DNA from: Homarus americanus
Lineage: Eukaryota > Arthropoda > Malacostraca > Decapoda > Nephropidae
Direction: 5' to 3'
DNA: 64,000 nt
Assembly (NCBI RefSeq): GCF_018991925.1
Contig: NW_024724368.1
Coordinates: 5,730,545-5,794,544 of the forward strand
The first letter of the stretch is position 1. The number at the start of each line of letters is the position of its first letter. The position numbers and the translations under genes were made by a program. Below are positions 48,801 through 56,700 of this stretch, piece after piece. The notes below the pieces were generated by a model. That model was not told where the DNA came from and made no database searches. It was given only the letters and a program-made list of their open reading frames with translations.

Positions 48801-50426
48801 TGGTTTTCAGTCAGTCTGCAGGAGCATGCCAATTACTACCCACCATCAAGCCCAAGCCAATCGAGGCATTCTTACCCACAACACACAACTCATGCTGGAG
48901 AATTATATTCAGACCTTCAACATCTTCATGCAAGAAATGACATCAGAAGCTCCACTCTGTCCTCTTTGGGAAGATCTACAAGTACTGCCTCACAGCTTTC
49001 TCCAAGGACCCGTAGAAAAAATTATAGCCAAACTGCACACAGTGTTCAAGACCACACTGCCTTGGAAATTAGTAGCTTATCAAAACAAAATCTTGAATCT
49101 TCCTCATATTCTAGCTCTCCTTCTGTGATGTGTTCTGGATCTGTTAGTGATAAACATATAGGTAGTAATAACTCAAATTCCAACAGTGAAGTATCTCATT
49201 TATATGTAGGAGTTACTACCACTGGTGACCAGACCCACCACTTGAACAGAAAAACATCCAACATTCCAGTCTTCTCTCACGGAAGAAATTCATTAAAGAT
49301 GCCAAGTCATGATAATGATAAACCAAAGTCCACTAGTGTCTTGCCGGATGTAGTGTATAAAGAACAAGAAAGTTTGTGTCCAAATGTGTCGGTTGTTAAT
49401 CAGGGATATTCCAGGCATAAAGGATCAATTATTGTCAAAGGGACAACTCCTGAATCTAATGAAGCATCTCATCAAATGGAAAAGCCTTTGAAGGACACTA
49501 GTAATTTTAATTCATGTAAACATCCATCAGAGAGAGAGAATGGGAGAATGATTAAGGATTCCATAATTGTGTCTCATTTTCAGATGCAGAAAAAAAAGGA
49601 ACAGTCTAAAGAAGATAAAGGCAAAGAAGAAATAATTTCAAGTAATACAAGTCTTGTTAGTACAATAGATTCAAATAAAAAAGCCACTCCTTCAAGTGCA
49701 AGCAGAGATTACCTTCCCAGTGATAACCAACCACCAATGACTATATCGGAAAACAAACCGAGTTCTTGTCTGAAGGTGCCTGGTAGTCCATCACTAAGGG
49801 CAAAACATGTAACATTTGCACACAAATTAGTTCATCACCAAAGCAATGACACAGCTAGTGCAGTCCACTATTCCCAAGATAGGGCAAACAGAAGGTATCA
49901 GTTAACACAACTCTCTAGGACACCCCAAGCCTCTAACCACGATTCAGTTTTAGATTCTAATATACAAAGTACCATGGAAAAGGAAGCCAGTAAGGGAGTG
50001 GTGTCTCGGGATCAAGTATCCTCCCACTCAATGACGTTAGAAGAATCTGATTTGCAGGTTGTTCCTTGCAGGGAAGGGGATACTCAAATTGTAACAACAA
50101 CTGTTAGTGTTCAAGGCAGTAAGACCCTCAATGCTGTGTCCAGTTATGGTAATCCTTCCTTGCGTGACAAGAATAAGACTGATTTAATCATGGCTTTTTC
50201 ATGGATGAATCAAACATCAGGCTGTGATTCTCCATGTGTTTCATATATTGAATCAAAGCAACAGACTATGCAACACAATCAAGGATCTAATGGCAGTTGT
50301 ACTTCCAGTAGTAGTGGATCATCAGTTGACTTACGAAAGGCAGCCACAGATTCCCACAGTGTAGTTTCACAAAAGAAATCTAAAAAATTTCGAAGTAGAC
50401 TAGCTGCAAACTTTTCCTTGAAATAA
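18759..50426 (+). CDS. C2CD3: C2CD3 homologue, centriole elongation regulator, 10 exons
   Basis: Exons: 18759-18803, 21113-21225, 25443-26722, 30487-31101, 32239-32334, 36512-36640, 38872-38953, 43487-44606, 47826-48005, 48750-50426. All have GT-AG borders and their phases match throughout, giving about 1778 residues. The N-terminus (MGDRSLPPQVDG, then TFRWWGD near residue 45, then ARITYYVTCSSQSF and YLCDSKSLHINI) matches the LPPxVEG...RWWGE...YxxxC pattern of the C2CD3 N-terminal C2 domain as I recall it from vertebrates. Later come a C2-like block (about 685-831), a clear C2 domain (HLEILKGRNLPLLEG, SYVRTTIG, DNPVWRFATDV; about 1091-1220, ending LGFVCVD...CGWYPLLDL, a C2CD3 hallmark) and a Ser-rich tail of 558 residues. 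In vertebrates C2CD3 acts at the distal centriole in elongation and distal-appendage assembly. Fewer C2 domains are visible than in vertebrates, so exons may be missing. Confidence 0.88.
19711..20030. repeat. 36-bp minisatellite, about nine units
   Basis: The unit contains GGGCATGTGTGTGTCCCCC followed by AGGAGGTCAGGGCTGTA, with few substitutions between central copies. Because 36 is a multiple of three, long repetitive frames run through it on both strands; these are not genes. It lies in intron 1 of C2CD3. Confidence 0.92.
20380..20830 (+). mobile_element. LINE 3' fragment, second family (L2/Rex-like)
   Basis: Codes the ORF2 C-terminus: VQTVLNMVARLIFALPSRTP, ELHWLPIKARIEFKL, then SCAAPRLYNWLPASMKQ and VKAFKKQLKALLFYSF. 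5'-truncated, in C2CD3 intron 1. Confidence 0.7.
21113..21225 (+). CDS. C2CD3: C2CD3 exon 2
   Basis: The acceptor is TTCCTTCACAG and the donor AAG/GTAATA. Codes GRLDLIFGRPVLFPP ... FIFTFRWWGDIRP, the RWWG core of the N-terminal C2 domain. It enters in phase 0 and leaves in phase 2. Confidence 0.85.
22540..22740 (-). mobile_element. Decayed reverse-transcriptase fragment
   Basis: The minus strand reads DAAIFVFDKHEMNKLVQDF followed by DRMCDRKKLKV, which resembles the palm region just after YADD in arthropod LINEs. The frame then breaks at a TACAGTATACTGTA insertion-like word. Surrounding sequence (about 21.9-23.0 kb) may be more of the same element. Confidence 0.4.
23193..25317 (-). mobile_element. 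Tigger/pogo transposon, near full length, inactive
   Basis: The inverted ends are CAGTAGACCCTTGCC.. on the left and ..GGGAAGGGTCTACTG on the right. A TA precedes the left end; the right flank is AA, probably a mutated TA. The element carries a broken transposase on the minus strand and sits in C2CD3 intron 2, antisense to the host gene. Confidence 0.85.
23405..25097 (-). pseudogene. Tigger transposase pseudogene
   Basis: Starts MAPKRLPSVNASDASG with an N-terminal CENP-B-type helix-turn-helix (KLKEGMSDAVVGQLLGVNES) and a second DNA-binding region (IWIEDQHRKNVPND). The DDE core follows, with the first aspartate in FNADETGLYW and the second, LIDNAPG, in another frame (about 24100-24160). The acidic-to-Pro/Ser C-terminus ends near 23405. 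Several frameshifts and stops separate the blocks, so no active product is expected. Confidence 0.8.
25443..26722 (+). CDS. C2CD3: C2CD3 exon 3: rest of N-terminal C2 and Gln/Ser linker
   Basis: The acceptor is TTGTTACAG and the donor GTACGT. It completes the N-terminal C2 (to about residue 190, IGTVIVTMVFMEG). A basic, Ser/Gln-rich linker follows, with a degenerate repeat of the form ESFQxN..ESFQ (about 26310-26460). Reading on past the donor gives a longer open frame, to 26946, that runs into intron sequence and was not used. Confidence 0.88.
28390..28823. mobile_element. pogo-type MITE, ATCCGGA family
   Basis: The left end is CAGTAAACCCTCGAAGAT and the right end ATATTCGAGGGTTCACTA, nearly perfect inverted repeats flanked by TA. 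The interior has repeated ATCCGGA. A second, truncated copy lies inverted at about 47460-47742. In C2CD3 intron 3. Confidence 0.8.
29253..29930. mobile_element. pogo-type MITE, TTAACGAA family
   Basis: The ends are CAGTGGTCCCTTGGTTA and TAACCGAGGGACCACTG, flanked by TA on each side. GATTAACGAA is repeated below the left end. 678 bp, no transposase. In C2CD3 intron 3. Confidence 0.88.
30487..31101 (+). CDS. C2CD3: C2CD3 exon 4
   Basis: The acceptor is ATTAACAG and the donor GTATGT. Codes DSGAVKAEDLPIFLQVLEG ... LDPETQKLLDGLDLSMSFSG and a Ser/Lys-rich stretch. It enters and leaves in phase 1. Confidence 0.87.
31478..31755. mobile_element. pogo-type MITE, CTTACGAC family
   Basis: The ends are CAGCTCCTCCCCGACTTACG and CGTAAGTCGGGGAGGAGCTG, 20-bp perfect inverted repeats, flanked by TA. 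278 bp, in C2CD3 intron 4. Confidence 0.9.
32239..32334 (+). CDS. C2CD3: C2CD3 exon 5
   Basis: The acceptor is ATTTACAG and the donor GTAAGT. Codes DEGSVLVVDVRTLTLAPPLL, the first strands of a C2-like block. 96 nt, phase 1-1. Confidence 0.82.
33560..33668. repeat. Interspersed repeat, copy 2
   Basis: Matches 17620-17735 through GCTGAATAAAACCAT and the TAGCCAAATAAAATATTAAA core to GGGTTAA. In C2CD3 intron 5. Confidence 0.6.
34368..36275 (+). mobile_element. LINE with reverse transcriptase (I/Jockey-like), interrupted
   Basis: Codes RT blocks: FPSSWKHISVHPILKKGGHS, DPSNYRPIALTSSVSKIFE, the HQFSFHQARSTSDLL region and CVPQGSVLLPALFLLFINDF. An intact catalytic motif, SYVDDSTLHS, follows. The C-terminal domain runs through several frameshifts to about 36150, then a 3' UTR with GGTCAATGACCTGTGCCC and poly(A). 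A separate insertion splits it at 35371-35798. It is in the sense orientation within C2CD3 intron 5. The YVDD survives but the frame does not. Confidence 0.8.
35371..35798 (-). mobile_element. Nested LINE tail inserted in the LINE above
   Basis: Starts with poly(T), then the complement of the same family's 3' UTR (GGGGATTAGCCCACCCGAGC, ACAGGTCACTGACCCACATC), then an (ATA)n run and other AT-rich sequence. The intact relative at about 53248 joins CCTAAC directly to TTGGAGTACTG; here these words are about 430 bp apart, which defines the insertion. Confidence 0.7.
36512..36640 (+). CDS. C2CD3: C2CD3 exon 6
   Basis: The acceptor is TTTGTTAG and the donor GTAAGT. Codes GVRVMHRSRVCYLTTLDINL ... SRQLVDH. 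129 nt, phase 1-1. Confidence 0.82.
36734..37699. mobile_element. pogo-type MITE, GAGATACGAT family
   Basis: The ends are CAGGTAAACCCCGAGATACG and CGTATCTCGGCGGTTGCCTG, with TA on the right. Just under 1 kb, no transposase. In C2CD3 intron 6. Confidence 0.8.
37880..38545. mobile_element. pogo/Tc1-type MITE, GTGTTACAGAA family
   Basis: The ends are CACTGGACCCTGTGTTACAG and TCCGTAACGTGGGGGCCTAG TG, imperfect inverted repeats flanked by TA. In C2CD3 intron 6. Confidence 0.7.
38872..38953 (+). CDS. C2CD3: C2CD3 exon 7
   Basis: The acceptor is CTTATTTCAG and the donor GTAAGT. Codes EIHYNAREVIRLPPASALDI ... GQLVVR. 82 nt, entering in phase 1 and leaving in phase 2. Confidence 0.82.
39436..40669. 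mobile_element. pogo-type MITE, CGCGAAAA family, with nested element
   Basis: The ends are CAGAAATCCCGTGTTTTTCG and CAAAAAACACGGGATGACTG, flanked by TA. The interior has GCGAAAAGCC and AACCGCGAAT words. It contains another element at about 39853-40189. In C2CD3 intron 7. Confidence 0.75.
39853..40189. mobile_element. Nested MITE fragment, TCGTTATAG family
   Basis: Repeats TTCGTTATAGCATTCG and TTCGTTGTAG. The right end is GTTATAGCATACCCCACTG followed by TA; the left end is truncated. It lies inside the 39436-40669 element and so inserted later. Confidence 0.6.
40968..43356 (+). mobile_element. Tigger/pogo transposon, near full length, inactive
   Basis: The ends are CAGTAAGTCCTCGCTTAACG and CGTTAAGCGAGGACGCCCTG, flanked by TA at both sides. 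It carries an almost complete transposase with several frameshifts and sits in C2CD3 intron 7, sense to the host gene. Confidence 0.92.
41273..43043 (+). pseudogene. Tigger transposase pseudogene
   Basis: Begins MASKRPSSATDASVVKRQHK with a CENP-B-like helix-turn-helix (ATKMDVLTRFEKGERAVEIA), then a second helix-turn-helix (MLAMWMEDQNQHNVP) and the DDD core: FNVDETGLFW, LLILDNAPAH and QPMDED. An Asp/Glu tail follows, and the remnant ends AEEEQTTEEELQSEQEEE. The frame changes at about 41417, 41745, 42085-42130 and after 42730, and there is a stop in the TVDxFF motif near 42918. All three catalytic aspartates survive, but no single frame does. The age appears moderate because all blocks are still readable. 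Confidence 0.88.
43487..44606 (+). CDS. C2CD3: C2CD3 exon 8
   Basis: The acceptor is GTACTTCAG and the donor GTGAGT. It completes the second C2-like block (CVCRRLGEKDSEDVGSANIS ... VHVSLFRPQ). After a Ser-rich linker it opens the best-preserved C2 domain (about 44398-44606). The exon ends in phase 0. Confidence 0.88.
45240..45340. mobile_element. One end of a MITE, GCTTTAAAT family
   Basis: TTCGCTTTAAATTAAATTAT and GAATCGCTTTAAATCGACG lead to TTCTACTG followed by TA. No matching left end was found, so it is truncated. Confidence 0.4.
45891..47193 (+). mobile_element. PIF/Harbinger transposon, decayed
   Basis: The inverted ends share GGGCTAGTATACACAAAACT on the left and AGTTTTGTGTATACTGGCCC on the right. 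Exact borders and the 3-bp target duplication are unclear (TAA on the left, TTA a few bases outside on the right). It carries a broken HARBI1-like transposase and lies in C2CD3 intron 8. Confidence 0.75.
46066..46709 (+). pseudogene. Harbinger (HARBI1-like) transposase pseudogene
   Basis: ATG at 46066, then RQRIYRERRDIFTDSELIMRY and an in-frame TGA at 46156. The reading continues VRETLHITTGRNRALAPEMK and FPSVVGAIDG, the first catalytic aspartate. A frameshift follows near 46490, then HLYVNKKCYHSINVQVVFDA, the second aspartate, and DIVARWPGSVHDAQI. The C-terminal third, with the last catalytic residue, is missing. Confidence 0.8.
47460..47742 (-). mobile_element. Truncated MITE, ATCCGGA family, copy 2
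   Basis: On the minus strand it repeats the order seen at 28400-28690: AATCCGGATTT, a CCGGAxAAAATxxGGGGGTTC block, the TGTTTGTGGGAATATTATTTC region and CACTCTAGTAATGA. The far end is lost. Confidence 0.65.
47826..48005 (+). CDS. C2CD3: C2CD3 exon 9: C2 domain end
   Basis: The acceptor is TTAATTATCAG and the donor GTTAGT. Codes TDGSLILKVHHTPI ... DDLLLGFVCVD ... SLCGWYPLLDLRG ... GHVK. LGFxxVD...CGWY is shared with vertebrate C2CD3 as I recall it. 60 codons, phase 0-0. Confidence 0.87.
48750..50426 (+). CDS. C2CD3: C2CD3 exon 10: terminal exon and stop
   Basis: The acceptor is TACCAACAG. After VSLTPHEPPQTITPTSHWFS the product is Ser/Thr/Gln-rich and probably disordered. It has a basic end (SKKFRSRLAANFSLK) and a TAA at 50424-50426. 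Confidence 0.87.
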   Translation, partial: VSLTPHEPPQTITPTSHWFSVSLQEHANYYPPSSPSQSRHSYPQHTTHAGELYSDLQHLHARNDIRSSTLSSLGRSTSTASQLSPRTRRKNYSQTAHSVQDHTALEISSLSKQNLESSSYSSSPSVMCSGSVSDKHIGSNNSNSNSEVSHLYVGVTTTGDQTHHLNRKTSNIPVFSHGRNSLKMPSHDNDKPKSTSVLPDVVYKEQESLCPNVSVVNQGYSRHKGSIIVKGTTPESNEASHQMEKPLKDTSNFNSCKHPSERENGRMIKDSIIVSHFQMQKKKEQSKEDKGKEEIISSNTSLVSTIDSNKKATPSSASRDYLPSDNQPPMTISENKPSSCLKVPGSPSLRAKHVTFAHKLVHHQSNDTASAVHYSQDRANRRYQLTQLSRTPQASNHDSVLDSNIQSTMEKEASKGVVSRDQVSSHSMTLEESDLQVVPCREGDTQIVTTTVSVQGSKTLNAVSSYGNPSLRDKNKTDLIMAFSWMNQTSGCDSPCVSYIESKQQTMQHNQGSNGSCTSSSSGSSVDLRKAATDSHSVVSQKKSKKFRSRLAANFSLK

Positions 50427-53157
50427 TTGCTTTACTTCCCAACAGGACAACATATATGTAAAAATTGCTTTAATTAATATAGTACAAAGCTATTTTATTC
50501 ATTGTGCAGTTAAGTGGGAACTAGTGAATTGCATTTTGGTTAACTTCCATATGAACATATGAAGGAAGTAAATGTATTAGTCAAAATAATCCAATGAACA
50601 ACTGAATATGTTTTGATCCACTTGTCATAGTTTACATTCAAGAGGAAGCTTATTTTCTGATCAGCTACTTTCCACCAGGTGGCTCTTGTAACTGCATACC
50701 AAAGCATTTTGGTTCATTGCCCAGCAGACCCAGTCACTATTACTATTAAAAAAAGGGAGATTAGAAGCAAAGGTTGATCTCTAGAGGTGGAAGGTTTAAT
50801 AGAGCTTTGTGTACTTAGATGACACACACACACCACAACTAATAGTGCTGCTGCCTTGGATGAGAAATAACTCTTCTTGTTAGTGTGCTCCCTCCAGCTC
50901 TCATCTCTGTACACTTGAGAGTAGTTAGGGGAATTTCCCTCACTTCTAGGTGTTATCATGAAGGTAAGAGTGAAATTTACCTTTATTCATATCTTTCCCA
51001 GCAGGTTGTTCATAGGTTGTTCTGACATTTTTTGAGTCCAGGTTGACCTACTAATGGTGTGTTAGCTTTAGTGCGGACATTTTTAAGGGCCTACAGGATA
51101 GTAACAGGCAAGGTCCCCAGTTTAGTTATTTTATTGATTTGCTTTATTGGGGCCTACCCATGCCCTATGAAGGTTGATCATGGTGACAGATAGCATGTTA
51201 AAAAATCCCTGTGGGTTTAAGCACACCCACATACAATACTGTATTCCCTGTCCCATTCTATCTTGGGGAATTTTATGTGCCTCCTTATAAAACTCGTGGA
51301 TAAATCATAGGTGCACTTAGTTCATTGAGTGCACATTTGATTGGGGGTGTTGCAATGGCTCCTTCCCTATTTTTCACAAATCTGAGGGACACCTTCCACT
51401 ATTGTACTGTATTATCCATTTCTGGCTATGATATAAAGGGAACGTGGGCCACATTTATCTAATAGAAAGTTTATTTATTAGTATGTTTAGCAATTGACTC
51501 ATTTTCCTTTACAACACAATCACACATTCCAAATAGATGATCTACTTGTACGAATTAGAAATTAATGGATTGTCTTGTGGATCATAATCTGCTATTTAGC
51601 AAATGCAGGTGAGCCAGATTTAAAAAAATGTAGATGAGTGCCTCGCTTAGAGTTGGTTAGCTGGTCTCAGTTCCACTTCTTCACCTTTCCCGCTCACCTC
51701 ATCCACCTTTCCTCCTTCCCACTTTACCTCCCCCTCTCATCTCCACCTCTCCCTCCCTTCCATTTTGAACAATTGAGAGCTAGTTTCTCAAATGGCAGGG
51801 CTTGATCTATGATTTTCTGGATATGAATTAAATACTTAAAAAGTGCCCAGGATTAATATTTTTAATTAAAAGGCAGGGTCTGTTTGAAACATATTATTGA
51901 ATATTTATTCATCAAATTACTATGATATATTTGCATACAAAGGCAGTTCCAGTTATTTTTCTTATTAATGTATATTCTGGTCAAAGGTGACAGGCCTGTG
52001 TATCCAGATCTTATCTACTTGCTGAACAATAATTATTGGTATAGAATCAGGCAGGCTACTGATGCTGCTAGATATACTATACTCTGGGCAAGTGGTGTTC
52101 ATAAGTGTATTCAGAGCTCTGCCACTTGCTTATCCAGTCATCTCTAGAGTGCTTATTGCAAACTACCATGAGTGGTTCATAAGAAATGACAGATTTAATT
52201 TTTTATGAATACAACTTATAAAACTTAAAATATGGTTAAAATACAGAACATTCACAACTGAATTTTCACAATTAAGTTAAATACAGAGGCATGTTTTAGC
52301 CATAAAATAATGCCTTCTGTGCTAATTTCTGTAGGTTAGCTCCATTCCAGGAATTTACATTTACCAAAACATTATACAGTACAGTACTGTACAGGTAATT
52401 AAGGTTTTATACCAAAAAGAAAATTATTTACTAAATAAAATACATACTGTATACAATTGGTGCAGTACATTACCTTAAGTTGGGATCCCCCCCCCTCCCC
52501 CCCTATCGTTTGTGATGCTTGGTTCATATTATCGCAGGTTTGTAGGATCTCTTGGTGATGGTGGGACAGCAGAGAAGTCACCACTGCTCTTGGATGCTAT
52601 TGCATAAAGATTCACGAAAGGACAGCACAAATATAGATGGATAGGGAGAGAGCACTTCACTTGCACTGAACACAGTAAATGGAGTGCTATAGAAGGATGT
52701 GGGAGGGGAGGGTGACATCATGCACCTTCAGCGAAAGTATGTTCCTGTGCATTTGGGCGGGCAAAATAGCTGTCCTGGCTGAAACTTGGGCCACGCTCGG
52801 CGCAGGATTTGAATTTTTGATTGGATCAACATTTGGGTAAGAAAATACAGTATTGTATCACTTTCAGATAGTGAGAAAGAGGTGTAAGAATAGAATATTT
52901 GGATAGTGATCATTTGGACAGCAAGGGATACTTGTGCTAAAACTCATCTCTGTTCCTGTGCTCAATTTTCTAGCTCCAGGTACTGGTATGTGTTTTATTT
53001 TAGATTTAGGTATTCTTCTGTTTTCTTAATTTTTATTTATTTATTTTTTTATTTTTTTTCTTCTCTAAAGTGAGTGGAATTCCCCTTTTGGATTTCTTTC
53101 TTCTTAAATTTTTTCAACTGTTGGTTGGTAATATTCACTCTGATGTCCAAGGATACT
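50427..53157. other. C2CD3 3' flank; no other gene seen
   Basis: The early part must hold the C2CD3 3' UTR; no convincing AATAAA could be fixed to it. TACAGTACAGTACTGTACAG occurs at 52375-52394 and a C-rich run near 52488-52503. I saw no exon. Confidence 0.4.
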
Positions 53158-53785
53158 ACCAAAGAATTGCTGGGGATGCTATACAGGTGCTGTAGCTACT
53201 TCACTCCTAAGCAGTTGCTTTAAGTTTATAAGGGATTCATTAATCCTAACTTGGAGTACTGCTCTCATTTCTGGGGTGGCTCTTCTTCTGTCCAACTATT
53301 AGATAGGGTGGAATCAAAGGCATTTCGTCTTATTAACTCTCCTCCTTTAGATGATAATCTCTCTTCACTCCAATGTTGCTTCACTCTCTCTCTTTTACAG
53401 GTACTTTAACGGGCAATGTTCGGTGGATTTGGTGTCCTGTGTACCGCCGGCAAGGCCGTGGGCTCATAACACTCGTCTTGCCTGCAGTGCCCACCGTTTC
53501 TCTGTGGTTGTCAGTCACACTAGAATAACCCGTTATGGTACCTCCTTCTTTCCTCACACAGCCAAGCTGTGGAATGCTCTGCCTTCTTCTGTGTTTCCAT
53601 ACTCATACAATCTGTCTCACTTCAAAAAGCTTGTTTTTGAGCATCTTTGTGGTTTACATTAATATAATCTTTTTCTTTTCTATTTTCAATTTCTTTTTAC
53701 TCTTTATTTTTTGCTCCCTAGCGTTGTGGGTCGATGACCTGTGCCCGGGTGGGCTATTCCCTGTCAAAAAAAAAAAAAAAAACTT
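53158..53785 (+). mobile_element. LINE 3' fragment with poly(A), same family as 34368
   Basis: Codes GMLYRCCSYFTPKQLL, a VQLLDRVESKAFRLINSPPL region and SHTRITRYGTSFFPHTAKLW, then NALPSSVFPYSYNLSHFKKL. The 3' UTR GGGTCGATGACCTGTGCCCG and an 18-base poly(A) follow. It is 5'-truncated and gives the uninterrupted junction used to define the 35371-35798 insertion. Confidence 0.8.
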
Positions 53786-56700
53786 TCTTGGGGGCTTTGC
53801 ATTAGTAAGTGGGATAATCCCTCTGCAGAGGTGCATGTTATGCTCTAAATTTAGGTGAGTTCCAGAACATTTTCACTGAAAATATTTTACCCCGAATTGT
53901 CTCGATAATGACAGAATGGCGAGATATGAACATAAAAACTTAAAACAGTGAACAAATGTCTTACTTTAGATTATCATATTCACTTGTACACTGAACTTGA
54001 GTAGTAGTTACTGATGATAAGAGAAATTATTGCTTGGAGATAGTGGTGCAGATCTCAAGGGATTTAGGTGGAGATATACTGTAGTTGCAGCTGCTGCAGG
54101 TAACTGTGACATTGGTGAATGTAGTATTTGAGGAGTTGTAGGAGGTCTTTCCACGTTTTTAGAGAATTAATCCAAAGAAATTGGTTAGGTTGACTTTTTG
54201 CCTATAGTACAGTATACTGAAGTGTATAACAAATACTCGTTCCCAATGCAAAATACTGTACAGTTTCTGTACACATAGCCAGCTTTTACTGTTGCCTGTG
54301 CATAGCTATCAAAACAACAAAGCTCAAGCAACAAGCGAAGAGTGTCTGCAAGTGTGTACAGTATGTGGAACTTGTTAGGTCCAGCACAAGTGCAATTTGC
54401 ATAGTATATGTGCAAACATATGTACAGTACAGTACAGTACAGGTATATACAATTGGACATATGGTACCATTATAAAAAGTGCATGTCTGTGAATGTACAT
54501 AGTGCATGCTGATTGTACAACATTCTTCTTATTTTCTGGCTGGCTGCAGTCATGGGTTGCCTGGCAAAGGGCAGCTGCCCAGAAATTGAGGATTAGTCCT
54601 GAAATCTCAGTTTCTGGTTAATCCCATAGCCAGGCAGTTCTAATACCTTCCCTCCTCTCTTGGATGGATGGGTAGTCAGCCAGGAACTTAACATGGAGGG
54701 TCAATATTGGTCCAAGGTGGTGGCTGTGTCAGTTGTGTTAGCCTTTGTACCAGCTAGGTAGACATGATACTCTTAGACATCCTTCGTCTTGAGGGTTAAC
54801 TTCAATTGGGGAAGGATACATGATTGTACAATCATTTCCTAGTGATATTTATTGGGTAATCTCTGTCTTGACCCAGCAGGCTTTGATACAAACTGTTTTG
54901 GCCAGAAAAAAGGATTTCGGAATCAATCCTCCATTTTTTCCAGTTCACATTTCTCTTTGATATATAATACAGTACTTCATAGCTTAGGACTTATTTTCAA
55001 CCTCAGAATCATGTTCTTTTCCTTGGATGCCTTATGTCATGAGCTTATTAATGACAAGTTTTATAACCAAGTCTCTTGAACAGTTTATAGAATGATGGAT
55101 TTCTTAATTATCATAAACTTCCCAACACATCATCATGATGTATGCCTGTGAATTAATGGTGCTCCTGTAATGTGCTCTTCATGTTCTAATAATTGTACAT
55201 TGTGTGTCCAGCACATAATTCTTCTCTACTAGAGTGCTATTTTAACTTATAAGCTCAGGGGGTGAAATGTCTTTGCATTGTAACAAAAGAGTATCCTTTG
55301 TGAGGTAAATTTGAAGGTACAGTACATGTAAATGTTTGCAATTCATTAATCATTTCATTGGTGATTTTTCTTTAATAATTCACCCCTTGAAGCTGCTATT
55401 CTATTATAAGTTTGGAAGAACTTTTAACCCCTTCATCAATACTCCCTTACACTTGTGAGAGATGCTGACTAGCTCACCACACCATGTGATTGTCTTCTTT
55501 TACAGCCTAATGGAGCTAATTTTTCATTATGCTTATGTCTTTATTTTATATCCAGTCATTAGAAGTTTTGTTGTAATTGAAACTTTTAAGCCCTAAATCC
55601 TTAACAAGAATACTTCTGGCTTCCAGATTCCATCACAGTATAAAGTGTGAGGCAAGAAAGAAAGGAGAGAGGCATTAGAGGATTTTTATACTGTATTGGG
55701 CTATCCTACTCAGGTTATTAAAGCTAGTTCCTGTATAAAGGGTCATTCATGACAGGCATCAGGTTACAGATGGGAAATTGACTTGGATCCCACCTTCCTC
55801 TCTCGGGTTTTCCTTGGAAGTTAACAGGTTGTGAGGATGAGCCTGCCTCCTACTCTATAATTGAGCATGACAAGTATAATCACATGGTTCATTAGTTCCC
55901 AGACCGAATCAACAACTTCGACTCTTTAGACCTACTGTTAAGGGATAGAGCTGTTGGGGGCTACCCAAATTTAGGAACTTCCTGGATCCTAAAGCTTTAA
56001 AGCTGAGCAGAAATATTCATAAGTTCTTTATAGGTTTGTTTAACAAATTGGATTTGTGGATAAAGCCCTTATTTTTCCATATTCATCACAAATTCACCAT
56101 CACTTCATAATCATTTCTTAACTTCACTGGTACCATTATTGAATCATAAACATACAATATTCTGGTTCCTCTTCAAGCATTCTTTTGGCCATAGTTCATT
56201 CTCACAAGACCCTTCACTTTGTGGTACTGTATTCTCACATAACTAAAATATACTGTATTGGTTATCCTGGGCATACAGAGGGGGATGGGAAGGAATACCC
56301 ATCTATCTGGTATATAAGCCTTTGGCTATAGGCAACCATGAGAAATGATGAGAGTAGCTATTGCATTGCTTCAGATAACTTCTCTAGTGGTCACTGATTT
56401 TAAATGATTTTGACAATACAGTACTGTTAGTCAAGATGTGACAAAAAAACTACATTGAATTTACAGTGTTAAGTTGATTATATGTTTGGTACTCAGGTAC
56501 TTTGACCAGTCATTGTGAAGTGGTAAGTAGAGATCTGAGGAACAGTACTGTGTACAGGTACATATTAAGGTGGTCCTTATACTGTATTGGGAAAAAATAT
56601 GTACACCTATATATTTTAAATATTTATGTCTGATATTTGTCCCCAACAAAAGTCAAAGGGTGTGTAGGCCATACCGAATTGATGGCTCACAGCAGTGTTA

